Shown piece after piece: positions 50,032 to 58,244 of a stretch of DNA of 64,000 nucleotides (position 1 is its first letter; each line of letters opens with the position of its first letter). Position numbers and translations under genes: made by a program. Source of the DNA: Streptomyces sp. NBC_01283 (GTDB lineage: Bacteria > Actinomycetota > Actinomycetes > Streptomycetales > Streptomycetaceae); assembly GCF_041435335.1 (NCBI RefSeq), contig NZ_CP108430.1:930001-994000 (forward strand), in the 5' to 3' direction. The notes beneath the pieces were generated by a model. That model saw nothing but the letters and a program-made list of their open reading frames with translations. It was not told the DNA's origin and ran no database searches.

Positions 50032-50601
50032 ATGACCGAGCCGTCCGGACGCCGCGAGCGCAAGAAGGCCGCGACCCGCAAGAAGATCGCCGACACCGCC
50101 CTGCACCTCTTCCTGGAGCGCGGGTACGACGCGGTGGGCATCCGCGACGTGGCCGCCGAGGCCGACGTGGCCGTCACCACGCTCTTCTCCCACTTCGCCT
50201 CGAAAGAGGCCCTGGTGTTCGACCTGGACGCGGACTTCGAGCAGCGCCTCGCCCAGGCAGCCGCCGGCCGGCCGGCGGGCGAGCCGCTCATCCCCGCACT
50301 GCACCGCGAGATCCTCGCCCTGGTGCGGCACTGCACGGCGGACGGCGCGGCCCCGATCTGGCGCCTGATCGACGAGACGCCCGCCCTGCGGGAGTACGAG
50401 GGATCGATGAGGCTGCGCCACGCGGAGTCGCTGGCCGCGGCCATCGCCGCCGATCCCGGACTGTCGCAGTCCGCGACGGCCTGCCGGGCGATCGCGAGGT
50501 TCGCGATCGACGCGTTCTCGCTGGCCCGCGAGGCGGCCGACCCGGAGGCCGCGGTGGACGAGATCTTCTCGATGGTCGAGGCGGCCTGGAAAGCCACCTG
50601 A
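50032..50601 (+). CDS. TetR-family regulator
   Basis: A 189-residue regulator. The HTH reads TRKKIADTALHLFLERGYDAVGIRDVAAEADVAVTTLFSHFASKEAL. A short helical effector domain follows, with a conserved-like WRLIDETPALREYE. There is no RBS; TAGCGT six bases before the ATG hints at a leaderless message. It likely represses itself and the divergent quinone oxidoreductase. Confidence 0.9.
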   Translation: MTEPSGRRERKKAATRKKIADTALHLFLERGYDAVGIRDVAAEADVAVTTLFSHFASKEALVFDLDADFEQRLAQAAAGRPAGEPLIPALHREILALVRHCTADGAAPIWRLIDETPALREYEGSMRLRHAESLAAAIAADPGLSQSATACRAIARFAIDAFSLAREAADPEAAVDEIFSMVEAAWKAT

Positions 50602-50636
50602 CCTTCCAGGCGCCCGCAGCGGGAACTCCCCCGCGC

Positions 50637-50966
50637 TCAGGCCTCGACTGCGGGCCGGTAGGGGCTGTGCATGGTCAGGAAGCGGATGTCGAGGTCGGAC
50701 CGCAGGTAGTCCATCCGCCGCTCCCAGAAGGCCCGCATGTGCGGGAGCGCCAAGTGGGCGTCGAGATCGGCCTGGGAGCGCCAGGCCTCGTAGAAGACGA
50801 AGACGCCGGGCTCGTCCCGGTCCTCGTGGAAGTGGTACTCCAGGCAGCCGGGCTCTTGCCGCGTCGGCTCGACGAACGAGAGCAGGAGCTCTTTGAGTTC
50901 GTCGGTGCGTTCGGGCTTGGGGCGGGCGGTGCCGACGAGCGTGAACGGCGTTTCCATCTGGCCCAT
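50637..50966 (-). CDS. Antibiotic biosynthesis monooxygenase (ABM) domain protein
   Basis: A 109-residue dimeric ferredoxin-like-fold protein. TLVGTARPKPERTDELKELL and GCLEYHFHEDRDEPGVFVFYEAWRSQADLDAH are the ABM signatures, with the His cluster near the centre. Family members are quinol monooxygenases or haem degraders. GAGGAGAG before ATG 50966 rejects the longer GTC-GAG reading upstream. It is divergent from an ArsR regulator with two strong palindromes between them. Confidence 0.88.
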   Translation of the reverse strand: MGQMETPFTLVGTARPKPERTDELKELLLSFVEPTRQEPGCLEYHFHEDRDEPGVFVFYEAWRSQADLDAHLALPHMRAFWERRMDYLRSDLDIRFLTMHSPYRPAVEA

Positions 50967-51030
50967 GAAGGCTCTCTCCTCGACAGACATTGATAGACGT
51001 CCAAAGACGTCGGTGGGCGCATCGATGGAT

Positions 51031-51103
51031 AGGTACGATTGATCTCGTACCTCGATGCCGGACGGACGCTAGCGGGCCTGCAGGTACGATGCAAGCCGTA
51101 CCT
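51031..51103. promoter_or_regulatory. Two ArsR-type operators
   Basis: AGGTACGA-N6-TCGTACCT (51031-51052) and AGGTACG-N8-CGTACCT (51082-51103) share the same half-site and lie about 50 bp apart between the ABM and ArsR genes. Two copies of one dyad make a regulator site very likely. Confidence 0.85.
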
Positions 51104-51133
51104 AAGAGCCGTATCCAAAGGGAGGCGCCCGGC

Positions 51134-51451
51134 ATGCCCGACGACGAGGGTCATCCGACCGTCGAGGAGATGCGGCTCGGTCCGGTGCTCGCCGCGCTGG
51201 CGGACCCGCTGCGCCGCCGCGTGGTGCGCGAGCTGGCCGTGGCGCCCGACGGCACGGCGCGCACGTGCAGTTCCTTCGCGCTGCCGGTCTCCAAGGCGAC
51301 CGTCACACATCACTTCCGCGCGCTGCGCGAGGCCGGTCTTATCCAGCAGGTCTCCCGCGGCAACAGCCGGATGGCCACCTTGCGCCGGGCAGATGTGGAG
51401 CAGCGGTTTCCCGGGCTCCTGGAAGTCGTGGCAGCCGAGCCGGAGGAGTGA
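51134..51451 (+). CDS. ArsR-family HTH regulator
   Basis: A 105-residue winged-helix repressor. GPVLAALADPLRRRVVRELA opens the domain, and the recognition helix is in LPVSKATVTHHFRALREAGLI. RMATLRRADVEQRFPGLLEVV closes the fold. It lacks the CVC metal motif of ArsR/SmtB sensors, so it probably senses an organic ligand. GGAGG eight bases before ATG 51134 sets the start. Divergent ABM gene is the likely target. Confidence 0.9.
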   Translation: MPDDEGHPTVEEMRLGPVLAALADPLRRRVVRELAVAPDGTARTCSSFALPVSKATVTHHFRALREAGLIQQVSRGNSRMATLRRADVEQRFPGLLEVVAAEPEE

Positions 51452-51551
51452 GCCGCGCGGGACCAGCCCTCTCGACGCACCGCTCTCCACCCCGGGGACC
51501 TGCGGAAATGCAGCAGACCTCCAGGGTGGCGATCACGTAAGGTGCGGCAGC

Positions 51552-52160
51552 ATGAACCAGGTTTCCCGTGCTGACGTCCGTCCGATACGTGCCGATGAGT
51601 GGCTCCGGGTGAAGGAGCTGCGGCTCGCCGCGCTGAAGGACCCGGTGGCTCCGATCGCCTTTCTCGAAACGTACGAAGAGGCCGCCGCGAAGCCGGACTC
51701 CTTCTGGCAGGAGCGGGCCGAGAGGGCGGCCGACGGGACGCGGGTGCGCCAGTTCGTCGCCGAGGGCCCGGGCGGGACCTGGAGCGGCACGGTGACCGTA
51801 CTCATCGAGGAACCGGACAGCGACGACGTGTTCGGCGGGGCGATTCAGCGCCGCCAGGCGCATGTCGTCGGCGTCTTCGTCCGTCCCGAGCACCGCGGAA
51901 GCGGAGTGATCGATGCGCTCTTCGAGACGGCGGTCGAGTGGGCACGGTCGGTGCCGGACGTGGCGCGGGTGCGCCTGTTCGTCCATGAGGACAACGCGCG
52001 GGCCGAGACGTTCTACCGGCGGTACGGATTCGCGCGCTCCGGGGTGACCGTCCCGATGAAGGGCGATCCCTCCAAGCTGGAGCGCGAGATGGTTCTCGGT
52101 GAGCGGAAGGGTGCGTCCGACTCCGCCCATGACTCCCCGGCCGGGCAGCAGTTGCCGTAG
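51552..52160 (+). CDS. GNAT acetyltransferase
   Basis: A 202-residue acetyltransferase. ADVRPIRADEWLRVKELRLAALKD opens the fold; HVVGVFVRPEHRGSGVIDALFETAVEWA is the acetyl-CoA region and NARAETFYRRYGF the final helix. An acidic/proline-rich tail ends the protein. It is convergent with the amidotransferase gene. The substrate is unknown; some relatives modify aminoglycosides or streptothricin, but nothing here points to that. Confidence 0.87.
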   Translation: MNQVSRADVRPIRADEWLRVKELRLAALKDPVAPIAFLETYEEAAAKPDSFWQERAERAADGTRVRQFVAEGPGGTWSGTVTVLIEEPDSDDVFGGAIQRRQAHVVGVFVRPEHRGSGVIDALFETAVEWARSVPDVARVRLFVHEDNARAETFYRRYGFARSGVTVPMKGDPSKLEREMVLGERKGASDSAHDSPAGQQLP

Positions 52161-52182
52161 TTCCCGGCAGTCGCGGCAGTTC

Positions 52183-52935
52183 CTACAGGCCTGCGCGTCC
52201 CACGAACAGACCCCGCAGATGGGCCAGGCTCCGCTCGGCCCGCGGACGCAGGTCGGCGGCGACGGCACGGGCATCGGCCCGCAGCCGGTCCTCGGCACCG
52301 GCGCCGAGGAAGTCCACGGCTTCAGTGGCGAACGACGGGTCGGCAAGCCAGTCGTCGAGGAGCTCCGGAGTGACCTCCAGGTGGAACTGGAGCCCCCAGG
52401 CGGCCGGCCCGGCCCGGAACGCCTGGCACTCGGTGGTCTCGGTCCGGGCGAGGACGCGCGTGCTGTCGGCGGGGATGATCCGGTCGCCGTGCCAGTGGAG
52501 TACGCCAGGGGCGTCGGCCAGCGGGCCGACGACCGGATCATCCCGGTCCACGTCGCGCAGCGGAGCCCAGCCGATCTCGCTCCCCCGGCCGAGAGCGGCA
52601 CCGGACCGCACCGGCATGTCCTGGGCCCGGGCCAGGAGTTGAGCGCCCAGGCACACGCCCAGAGTCGGGACCCCGGCCCGCAGCGCGTCGGCCAGGAGGT
52701 CCCTCTCCAGCTTCAGCGCCGGATGCCCGGCCAGGTCGTCGGCGTTCATGGGGCCGCCCATCACGACCAGGCCCGCCAACTCCGTCACCGGCGGCAGATC
52801 GCGGGCCGAGGCGCCCGGCGTGTCGATCAGGTTCAGGACATCGACGTGGAGCCCGCTGCCCTCCAGGGCTTCCAGGATCAGGCCGGGCTTCTCGACCTCG
52901 ACGTGCTGAAGGATCAGGACGGTGCGCGCGGACAT
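52183..52935 (-). CDS. Class I glutamine amidotransferase-like protein
   Basis: A 250-residue stand-alone GATase. The oxyanion region is VVMGGPMNADD, the nucleophile cysteine sits in LGVCLGAQLLA (about residue 94), and the His/Glu pair is in GLQFHLEVTPE. This group includes GMP-synthase-like stand-alone amidotransferases and gamma-glutamyl hydrolase-like enzymes (YfeJ-like). No ammonia-acceptor domain is attached or adjacent, so the target is unknown. Confidence 0.87.
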   Translation of the reverse strand: MSARTVLILQHVEVEKPGLILEALEGSGLHVDVLNLIDTPGASARDLPPVTELAGLVVMGGPMNADDLAGHPALKLERDLLADALRAGVPTLGVCLGAQLLARAQDMPVRSGAALGRGSEIGWAPLRDVDRDDPVVGPLADAPGVLHWHGDRIIPADSTRVLARTETTECQAFRAGPAAWGLQFHLEVTPELLDDWLADPSFATEAVDFLGAGAEDRLRADARAVAADLRPRAERSLAHLRGLFVGRAGL

Positions 52936-52998
52936 GCGGGGTCTCCAACGGGGTTCAGCGGAGTCGAACGGGCCCAGCGGGACCCGGTGCGGTTCGGT

Positions 52999-53922
52999 CT
53001 AGTGGCGGATGCGGACGCCATGGCGGGTGCGCATGCGGTGCAGTTCCCACAGCGCCACCGCGGTCACGGACATCGGCCCGCCGAGGACCGCGCACCACTG
53101 CGCGAGGGGAGGCCCGGGCGGCAGTCCGCCTTCGAGCGCGAGGCTGGAGAGCATCAGCTCCCAGACGAGTACGACGGTGAGCGCGGCCGGCAGAGCGGCG
53201 TGCACGTTCGACGTGTTGAAGGCATAGCGGGCGGCGAAAGCGGAGGCGAAGAGGAGGAACGGCAGCAGCCAGACGAGCCCGATGAGCAGCGCGAGAGCGA
53301 TGAGGCCGTTCACGAGCGTGCCGTAGTTCTGCTTGAGCACCAGGGCGCTGCCCGCGAGCACGAGGCCGACACCCGCCAGGATGCCGATGTACCAGCCCAC
53401 GGCCTTGAGCGGCGCACGCAGCCGGGAGCGGAGCACGCTCCGATGGGTGGCGGGCGCGTAGCGGATGAAGCCGAAGACGATGAGGGGCCCGGTGATGATG
53501 AGCAGCAGTGGGGCGAGGATCAGCTTCACGACGCCGTCGTTGGCGACCCCGCTCCAGCCCTCGTCCGCCCCGTATGTGTAGACGAGGAGGAGGCTGGCGG
53601 CCAGACCGGCGATCGCCCGCCCCAGCTGCACCTTCGTCACGAGCGGATCCTCGACGCGCCCGGCACCGGGCTGGTTGAAGATCGCCTCGGCGCGGCGGCG
53701 GGCGGAACGGATGAACGGGATGAGCGGCGAGACGAAGAAGAGCGCGCATCCGGAACGCCGCCGCCGGACGGGCTGCGGCGGGAGCGGGTATGGATACGGC
53801 TGCGGCTGCGGGGGCAGGTACGGACCGGGCTGACCGGGTCGCGGCGGTCCGTACGGGTTCGGACCACCGCCCTGCGGCTGGCCGTTCCCTGGTCCCCAGC
53901 CCTGATATCCCCCGTGTGCCAC
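52999..53922 (-). CDS. Multi-pass membrane protein with proline/glycine-rich N-terminus
   Basis: A 307-residue protein. Residues 1-50 are a PG/PQPY-rich disordered region, then a basic RRRRSGCALFF junction. About five to six hydrophobic helices follow (AIAGLAASLLLVYTY; LILAPLLLIITGPLIVFGFI; WYIGILAGVGLVLAG; LIALALLIGLVWLLPFLLF). A short basic tail faces the cytosol. No enzyme motif is seen; function unknown. Confidence 0.75.
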   Translation of the reverse strand: MAHGGYQGWGPGNGQPQGGGPNPYGPPRPGQPGPYLPPQPQPYPYPLPPQPVRRRRSGCALFFVSPLIPFIRSARRRAEAIFNQPGAGRVEDPLVTKVQLGRAIAGLAASLLLVYTYGADEGWSGVANDGVVKLILAPLLLIITGPLIVFGFIRYAPATHRSVLRSRLRAPLKAVGWYIGILAGVGLVLAGSALVLKQNYGTLVNGLIALALLIGLVWLLPFLLFASAFAARYAFNTSNVHAALPAALTVVLVWELMLSSLALEGGLPPGPPLAQWCAVLGGPMSVTAVALWELHRMRTRHGVRIRH

Positions 53923-54106
53923 GGTTCCCCCTTGCCTCCTGCGACGCTTCTGAGCGGGCGCAGTTTACTGGCCGGAACCGGAACCCCGTCACCGGGCAGA
54001 GGGAAGGGAACGGGAACGCGGGGCATACGTCGGCCGGTTGCTCCGATATGCGCGTTTCGCGGATCGCGCCGGTAAATCGGTGGACCCATAAGCCGGTAGC
54101 CGGTGG

Positions 54107-54151
54107 CCGGAAGTCGAACCGCCGCGCCTGACACGGCGGTTCGACTTCCGG
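54107..54151 (-). terminator. Terminator of the aminotransferase gene
   Basis: An 18-bp perfect stem (54107-54124 with 54134-54151) has a nine-base loop, 20 bp downstream of the aminotransferase stop. Confidence 0.8.
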
Positions 54152-54170
54152 TCGTGGTCCGTCCGCGGAC

Positions 54171-55439
54171 CTAGGCGACCTTCTGCTCGTACCCCACGAG
54201 ACGCACGCACGCGGCGAGCCCCGCGATGGCCTGCTCGAGCTCGGCGAGGCTCGGGTAGCTCGGCGCGATGCGGATGGTGGCGTCGCGCGGGTCGTCGCCG
54301 TACGGGTGCGTCGCACCGGCCGGGGTCAGCACGATGCCCGCGTCGGCGGCACGGCGTACGACCTCCTTGGCGCAGCCGTCGGCCACTTCGAGGGTGACGA
54401 AGTAGCCGCCCTTGGGGTCGGTCCAGCGGGCGAGGCCGGTGCCGCCGAGCTCCGCCTCCAGGATCCGGGCCACGGCCTCGAACTTCGGCTGGAGCAGGGC
54501 GCGCTGGCGCTCCATGTGGGCCCGCACACCGTCGGCGTCCCGCAGGAACATGACGTGCCGCAGCTGGTTGATCTTGTCAGGACCGATCGAGCGCTTGGCG
54601 TTGTTGGCGAGCAGCCACTTCAGGTTCGCGGGCGACGAGCCGAAGAAGGCGACGCCCGCACCGGCAACGGTGATCTTCGAGGTGGAGCCGAAGACGAAGA
54701 CACGGTCCTCGTTACCGGCGTCCGCGCAGGCGGTGAGCAGATCGGCGATCTCGACGGGCTCTTCGGTGAGGTGGTGGGCGGCGTACGCGTTGTCCCAGAA
54801 GATCCGGAAGTCGGGCGCGGCGGTCTGCATCGAGGCGAGACGGGCGACGGTCTCGTCGCTGTAGCAGACGCCGTCGGGGTTGCTGTACTTCGGGACGCAC
54901 CAGATGCCCTTGACCGCCGGGTTCTCGGCGACGAGCCGCTCCACGACGTCCATGTCCGGACCCTCGGCGGTCATCGGCACGGGAATCATGTCGATCCCGA
55001 ACCGCTCACAGAGCCCGAAGTGCCGGTCGTAACCCGGAACCGGGCACAGGAACGCGATCCGCTCCTGGTCCACCCAGCGCGACTCGGCTCCCGGCACCAC
55101 GCTCAGCAGGGCGTGCACCAGGCAGTCGTGCATCAGCTCCAGGCTGGAGTTGCCGAGCGCGAGGAGCTGCCCGGCCGGCACCTGGAGGACGTCCGCGAAG
55201 ATCTCCCGGAGCTCCACCAGACCCTGCAGACCGCCGTAATTGCGTACGTCCGCGCCGTCGGCGGAGGTGTGCCGCCCGCCCGGCAGGCTCAGCATGTCCT
55301 CGGAGAGGTCGAGCTGCTCCGGCGCCGGCTTGCCACGCGTGAGGTCGAGCGAGAGCCCTCGTCCCGCGAGGTCCTGGTAGTCCTGGCGGGCCCGCTCAAG
55401 GAGCCCGGTCACGGCGTCGGGGCTCAGCTCGGTGGTCAT
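54171..55439 (-). CDS. Class I (subgroup Ic) aminotransferase
   Basis: A 422-residue PLP enzyme of the aspartate-aminotransferase-like Ic subgroup, recognised by LDLTRGKPAPEQLDLSEDML near the start. The substrate/cofactor segment is CPVPGYDRHFGLCERFG, the cofactor Asp in IFWDNAYAAHHL, and the Schiff-base lysine in FGSTSKIT. The C-terminal arginine for the alpha-carboxylate is expected near IRIAPSYP. It interconverts amino and keto acids, probably aspartate/glutamate. It is monocistronic with its own terminator. Confidence 0.92.
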   Translation of the reverse strand: MTTELSPDAVTGLLERARQDYQDLAGRGLSLDLTRGKPAPEQLDLSEDMLSLPGGRHTSADGADVRNYGGLQGLVELREIFADVLQVPAGQLLALGNSSLELMHDCLVHALLSVVPGAESRWVDQERIAFLCPVPGYDRHFGLCERFGIDMIPVPMTAEGPDMDVVERLVAENPAVKGIWCVPKYSNPDGVCYSDETVARLASMQTAAPDFRIFWDNAYAAHHLTEEPVEIADLLTACADAGNEDRVFVFGSTSKITVAGAGVAFFGSSPANLKWLLANNAKRSIGPDKINQLRHVMFLRDADGVRAHMERQRALLQPKFEAVARILEAELGGTGLARWTDPKGGYFVTLEVADGCAKEVVRRAADAGIVLTPAGATHPYGDDPRDATIRIAPSYPSLAELEQAIAGLAACVRLVGYEQKVA

Positions 55440-55740
55440 GGTGTCTGTGTCCTTACGTTGTCGGCGCCGGCCGGGCCGGTGAGCTGCCCGTGCCTGCGCC
55501 GGAGGTATCGGCACTGCCTGCCGAGGATACAAAGCGATGGCCTGCCCATGTCCGGGCAGGTGGCGTTCGTCACCCTTCCGGTACCGCGCGCTCCCGGCGC
55601 TGGACGCCTGCCCCGTGGTCACACACGTCACTCCTGTCGTGCATGTCACGCAGGGCACGCAGGGTCACTGGAGCAGTTCGATGTGCGGATGCTCCGGGAC
55701 GCGTAAGCGTTGTAGTGAGCGCAGCCGCACCACCCAGCCC
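55440..55740. other. 300-bp gap upstream of the aminotransferase
   Basis: No gene is supported. A CCTGCCC-N6-GGGCAGG hairpin lies at 55541-55560, and a TATCCT -10-like hexamer reads toward the aminotransferase at 55531-55526. Confidence 0.35.
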
Positions 55741-55932
55741 GTGTTCGGCCCCTACGTCAACGGCATGATCGCCCCGTGTGCGTTCTGGGCCGCCGAGCCC
55801 CGCGAACCGGGCACGGCCATCGCAAACGACGCACCCGTACTGATACTCCAGGCCCGCCACGACAACGCGGTCAACGACTATCTGCGTACGGGCGATCTTC
55901 CCGCCCATGACAGCACGTGCGTCCGGTGGTAG
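55741..55932 (+). pseudogene. Remnant of a tripeptidyl-aminopeptidase-like hydrolase
   Basis: The frame encodes VNGMIAPCAFWAAEPREP, IANDAPVLILQA and then NAVNDYLRTGDLPAHDSTC before TAG. These three blocks match, in order, the C-terminal TAP-like part of secreted Streptomyces tripeptidyl aminopeptidases (CAFWP..EP, NDAPTLLV, VNRYLxTGxLPAxxxxC). About 50 residues that normally separate the second and third blocks are missing in frame, and nothing upstream encodes the catalytic domain. It is therefore a doubly deleted remnant, not an active enzyme. Confidence 0.7.
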
Positions 55933-55959
55933 CCCGCCCGTTCCTCGGCCGACGGACCG

Positions 55960-56328
55960 TCAGCCTGTCCGGAAGCGTCGGAGCAGGTCGAGGGCTGCGG
56001 GGCTTTCCGAGGCGAAGCCCTGCAGTCCCTCCTGCTCGGCGGGAACGCCCGGCCCCCACAGGCGCGCGCCGTGGCACCGGAAGCAGAACGCCATGCGGAA
56101 CAGCAGTCCCGTGGAGCTGTGGGCCCGGATCCCCCAGCCCGGCAAGAAGCAGCGGTGCAGTTCGTCGTCGGGGATTCCCGCCAGCAGTGCCAGTGCGTCG
56201 CGGGCCTGATCGGCCGCCCACAGCGCGACGTCCTGGCCGATCAGGTCGGCCGAACCGACGTTCACCACAGGGTCGGTGAGCCGGACGACCTCGATCAGCT
56301 CGGTCTTCTCACAGGACGGCAGCAGCAT
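55960..56328 (-). CDS. Hypothetical protein
   Basis: A 122-residue protein of unknown family. LTDPVVNVGSADLIGQDVALWAADQARDALALLAGIPDDE is helical, and the centre has CFRCHGARLWG preceded by FRMAF, a possible metal or redox site. It ends RRFRTG. Codon use is normal for the genome. The RBS is poor, and a start further upstream in the same frame is possible. It is divergent from a small secreted-like ORF. Confidence 0.5.
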   Translation of the reverse strand: MLLPSCEKTELIEVVRLTDPVVNVGSADLIGQDVALWAADQARDALALLAGIPDDELHRCFLPGWGIRAHSSTGLLFRMAFCFRCHGARLWGPGVPAEQEGLQGFASESPAALDLLRRFRTG

Positions 56329-56493
56329 GCGTCCAGCATCGTGCACGCACCGGGAATTTGTGTCGACTCCTTGCACAACCGGAACCAACCTCGGCCTCCG
56401 TGAGTACCCTTCTCCCCCCGGAAGAGCTGACCGATTCCCGGGCGTCTCAGTCCCCTCCTGTGCCCGCCACCCGCTCTGGCCTACCATCAGTCG

Positions 56494-56904
56494 GTGGCCA
56501 TGCGGGAGATGCGACCCCAGGGCGGTGCGATGCGCACGGCCCTGTTCGCCATGGCCGTCCTCTTCCTGCTCCCCATGCTCGGGATCGACGGGCCGTCCGG
56601 CACCGCTGTCACGAGGGCCGCCGAGGAACGCGGCGCGACCGCCGTCGTCTTCGGCCCGTACGCCGAGCGCACGACCCACAGCCGTGACAGTGACCGGGAC
56701 CGCGACGGCGGCCGTGGCTGTCACGAGGGCGAGAACGGGGCCCCGCGCGAGGCGTTGCCGGCTCCCGAACGGACCAGTTCGCCCACCTTCGAGGTGGCGC
56801 CCGCGTCGTACGAGCCGCGGGACGAGGCCCCCGCACTGCCCGGTGCCTCTCCCCCGGACGCGACGTCCGTGGACCTCTACAGAACCCAGGTCATCAGAAC
56901 GTAG
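56494..56904 (+). CDS. Small hypothetical protein, possibly exported
   Basis: About 136 residues. A hydrophobic segment LFAMAVLFLLPMLGI follows a short basic start (MRTAL), like a signal peptide or anchor. The rest is rich in charged residues, with an RDSDRDRDGGRG run and a proline/alanine tail. The GTG at 56494 sits six bases after TACCAT, a -10-like hexamer, so a leaderless start is possible; ATG 56530 is an alternative. No family. Confidence 0.5.
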   Translation: MAMREMRPQGGAMRTALFAMAVLFLLPMLGIDGPSGTAVTRAAEERGATAVVFGPYAERTTHSRDSDRDRDGGRGCHEGENGAPREALPAPERTSSPTFEVAPASYEPRDEAPALPGASPPDATSVDLYRTQVIRT

Positions 56905-56988
56905 ACGGGATCTCTCCACCCGCACCCCGCCGACAGGACCGGTCGGCAGCCACTCATCACCCTTCACTGATCAACAGGAGAGATCCGC

Positions 56989-57549
56989 ATGCCCCTTTCC
57001 GCTTCCACCCGTGCATCCACCGCCGTCCTGGGCGGCGGCCGCTCCCCCTTCGCCTCCGCGCACCACGGCGGTGACATCGGGCTCCTTCTGCTGCGTTGCG
57101 CGGTCGGTCTGACCATGGCCGTCCACGGCGGCCAGAAGCTCTTCGGCTGGTTCAACGGTGCCGGCCTCGACAGCACCGCGGGCTTCTTCGCGAGCGAGGG
57201 CTACGCCGCACCGAAGACCATGGCCACGATCGCCGGCCTGACCGAGACGTTCTGCGGCCTCGGCCTCGCCATCGGCCTGCTCACACCGCTCGCCGGGGCG
57301 GGCATCGTCGGGATCATGCTCAACGCCATCGCCATGAAGTGGGGCAACGGCTTCTTCAACCCCGCCGGCATCGAGTACGACCTGATCCTGCTGGCGGCCG
57401 CCGTGAGCCTGGCGCTCGCCGGTCCCGGCAGGTTCGCCGTGGACCGCCTCCTGCCCGTCCCGCGCGCACACCGTCTGTCGCACGGGATCGCTGCCGTGGC
57501 CCTCGGCGTGGTCTCGGCAGCGATCGTCCTGATGGCCCTGCGCGACTGA
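56989..57549 (+). CDS. DoxX-family membrane protein
   Basis: A 186-residue protein with four transmembrane helices. LRCAVGLTMAVHGGQKLFGWFNGAGL is the DoxX signature helix and loop. GLTETFCGLGLAIGLLTPLAGAGIVGIMLNAIAMKW follows. The N-terminal 25 residues are a poorly conserved extension. GGAGA precedes the ATG. Members are linked to quinone/thiol redox systems (MRC complex in mycobacteria), but the local context adds nothing specific. Confidence 0.88.
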   Translation: MPLSASTRASTAVLGGGRSPFASAHHGGDIGLLLLRCAVGLTMAVHGGQKLFGWFNGAGLDSTAGFFASEGYAAPKTMATIAGLTETFCGLGLAIGLLTPLAGAGIVGIMLNAIAMKWGNGFFNPAGIEYDLILLAAAVSLALAGPGRFAVDRLLPVPRAHRLSHGIAAVALGVVSAAIVLMALRD

Positions 57550-57647
57550 CCACCGACTGACCACGCCCAGCCTCGCACCACCCCCCTGGGCGGCAACGCG
57601 GCCCCGGACAGTAGCGTGCGGCCTGGGCCGGGTGGTGACCGGCCTGC

Positions 57648-57677
57648 GTTCGGACACAGGACGTTCGGACACAGGAC
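57648..57677. repeat. Perfect 15-bp tandem duplication
   Basis: GTTCGGACACAGGAC occurs twice head to tail (57648-57662, 57663-57677), 27 bp before the RDD gene start. It keeps a multiple-of-three period and could be coding if a longer start is used. Confidence 0.85.
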
Positions 57678-57703
57678 AGGGAAAGAGGCCGGGAAACAGA
57701 GCC

Positions 57704-58159
57704 GTGGTCGATCAGCAGTACGCCCCCACCCGTGTTGTTCCCCCTTCGCAGACCCGCAGGGTGACCGCGGCGGTCATCGACGCGCTCGTCGCTCTGGTGT
57801 GCGGCATCGCGGTCGGAGCCGCGGCCGGTGTGAAGGTGAGCGATGGAGTGGTCGGACTCCGGCCGCAGTCCCCCACGGTGTGGGGGACCGCGCTCGGCGT
57901 GGCCGTCGGAGTCTCCTTCGTCAACCATGTCCTGCTCACCCAGGCGGTCAGGGCCAGTCTGGGGAAAGCGACCGCGGGTCTGCGTGTGGTCCGCGCCTCC
58001 GACGGCCGGCGTCCCGGCCTCGTCCGGCTCGCCGGCCGTTGGCTGTTCGGCTTCTACTGGATGATCGTCTTCGTCCCCGTCCATCTGGCGACGGACAGCG
58101 ATGTTGAACAGCAGGACGCGGTGGGCGTGCGCGTGGGGCGACGGACGGCCCGTTCCTGA
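57704..58159 (+). CDS. RDD-family membrane protein
   Basis: About 151 residues. RRVTAAVIDALVALVCGIAVG is the RDD opening helix, with R-x-x-A-x-x-D in the place of the name-giving RDD. A second helix is WGTALGVAVGVSFVNHVLLTQ, followed by the conserved SLGKATAGLRVVRASDGRRP loop and a third helix. Such proteins are often of unknown transport function. GTG 57704 is preferred, but the frame is open to 57632. Confidence 0.78.
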   Translation: MVDQQYAPTRVVPPSQTRRVTAAVIDALVALVCGIAVGAAAGVKVSDGVVGLRPQSPTVWGTALGVAVGVSFVNHVLLTQAVRASLGKATAGLRVVRASDGRRPGLVRLAGRWLFGFYWMIVFVPVHLATDSDVEQQDAVGVRVGRRTARS

Positions 58160-58244
58160 CCCGGCGCGAGCGGTGGCCGGGCTTGCCGACCCCGCTGAGT
58201 CCCTTTCGCCGACCGGTCACGCCTGGCGGCAGCTTCGCGGCAGG

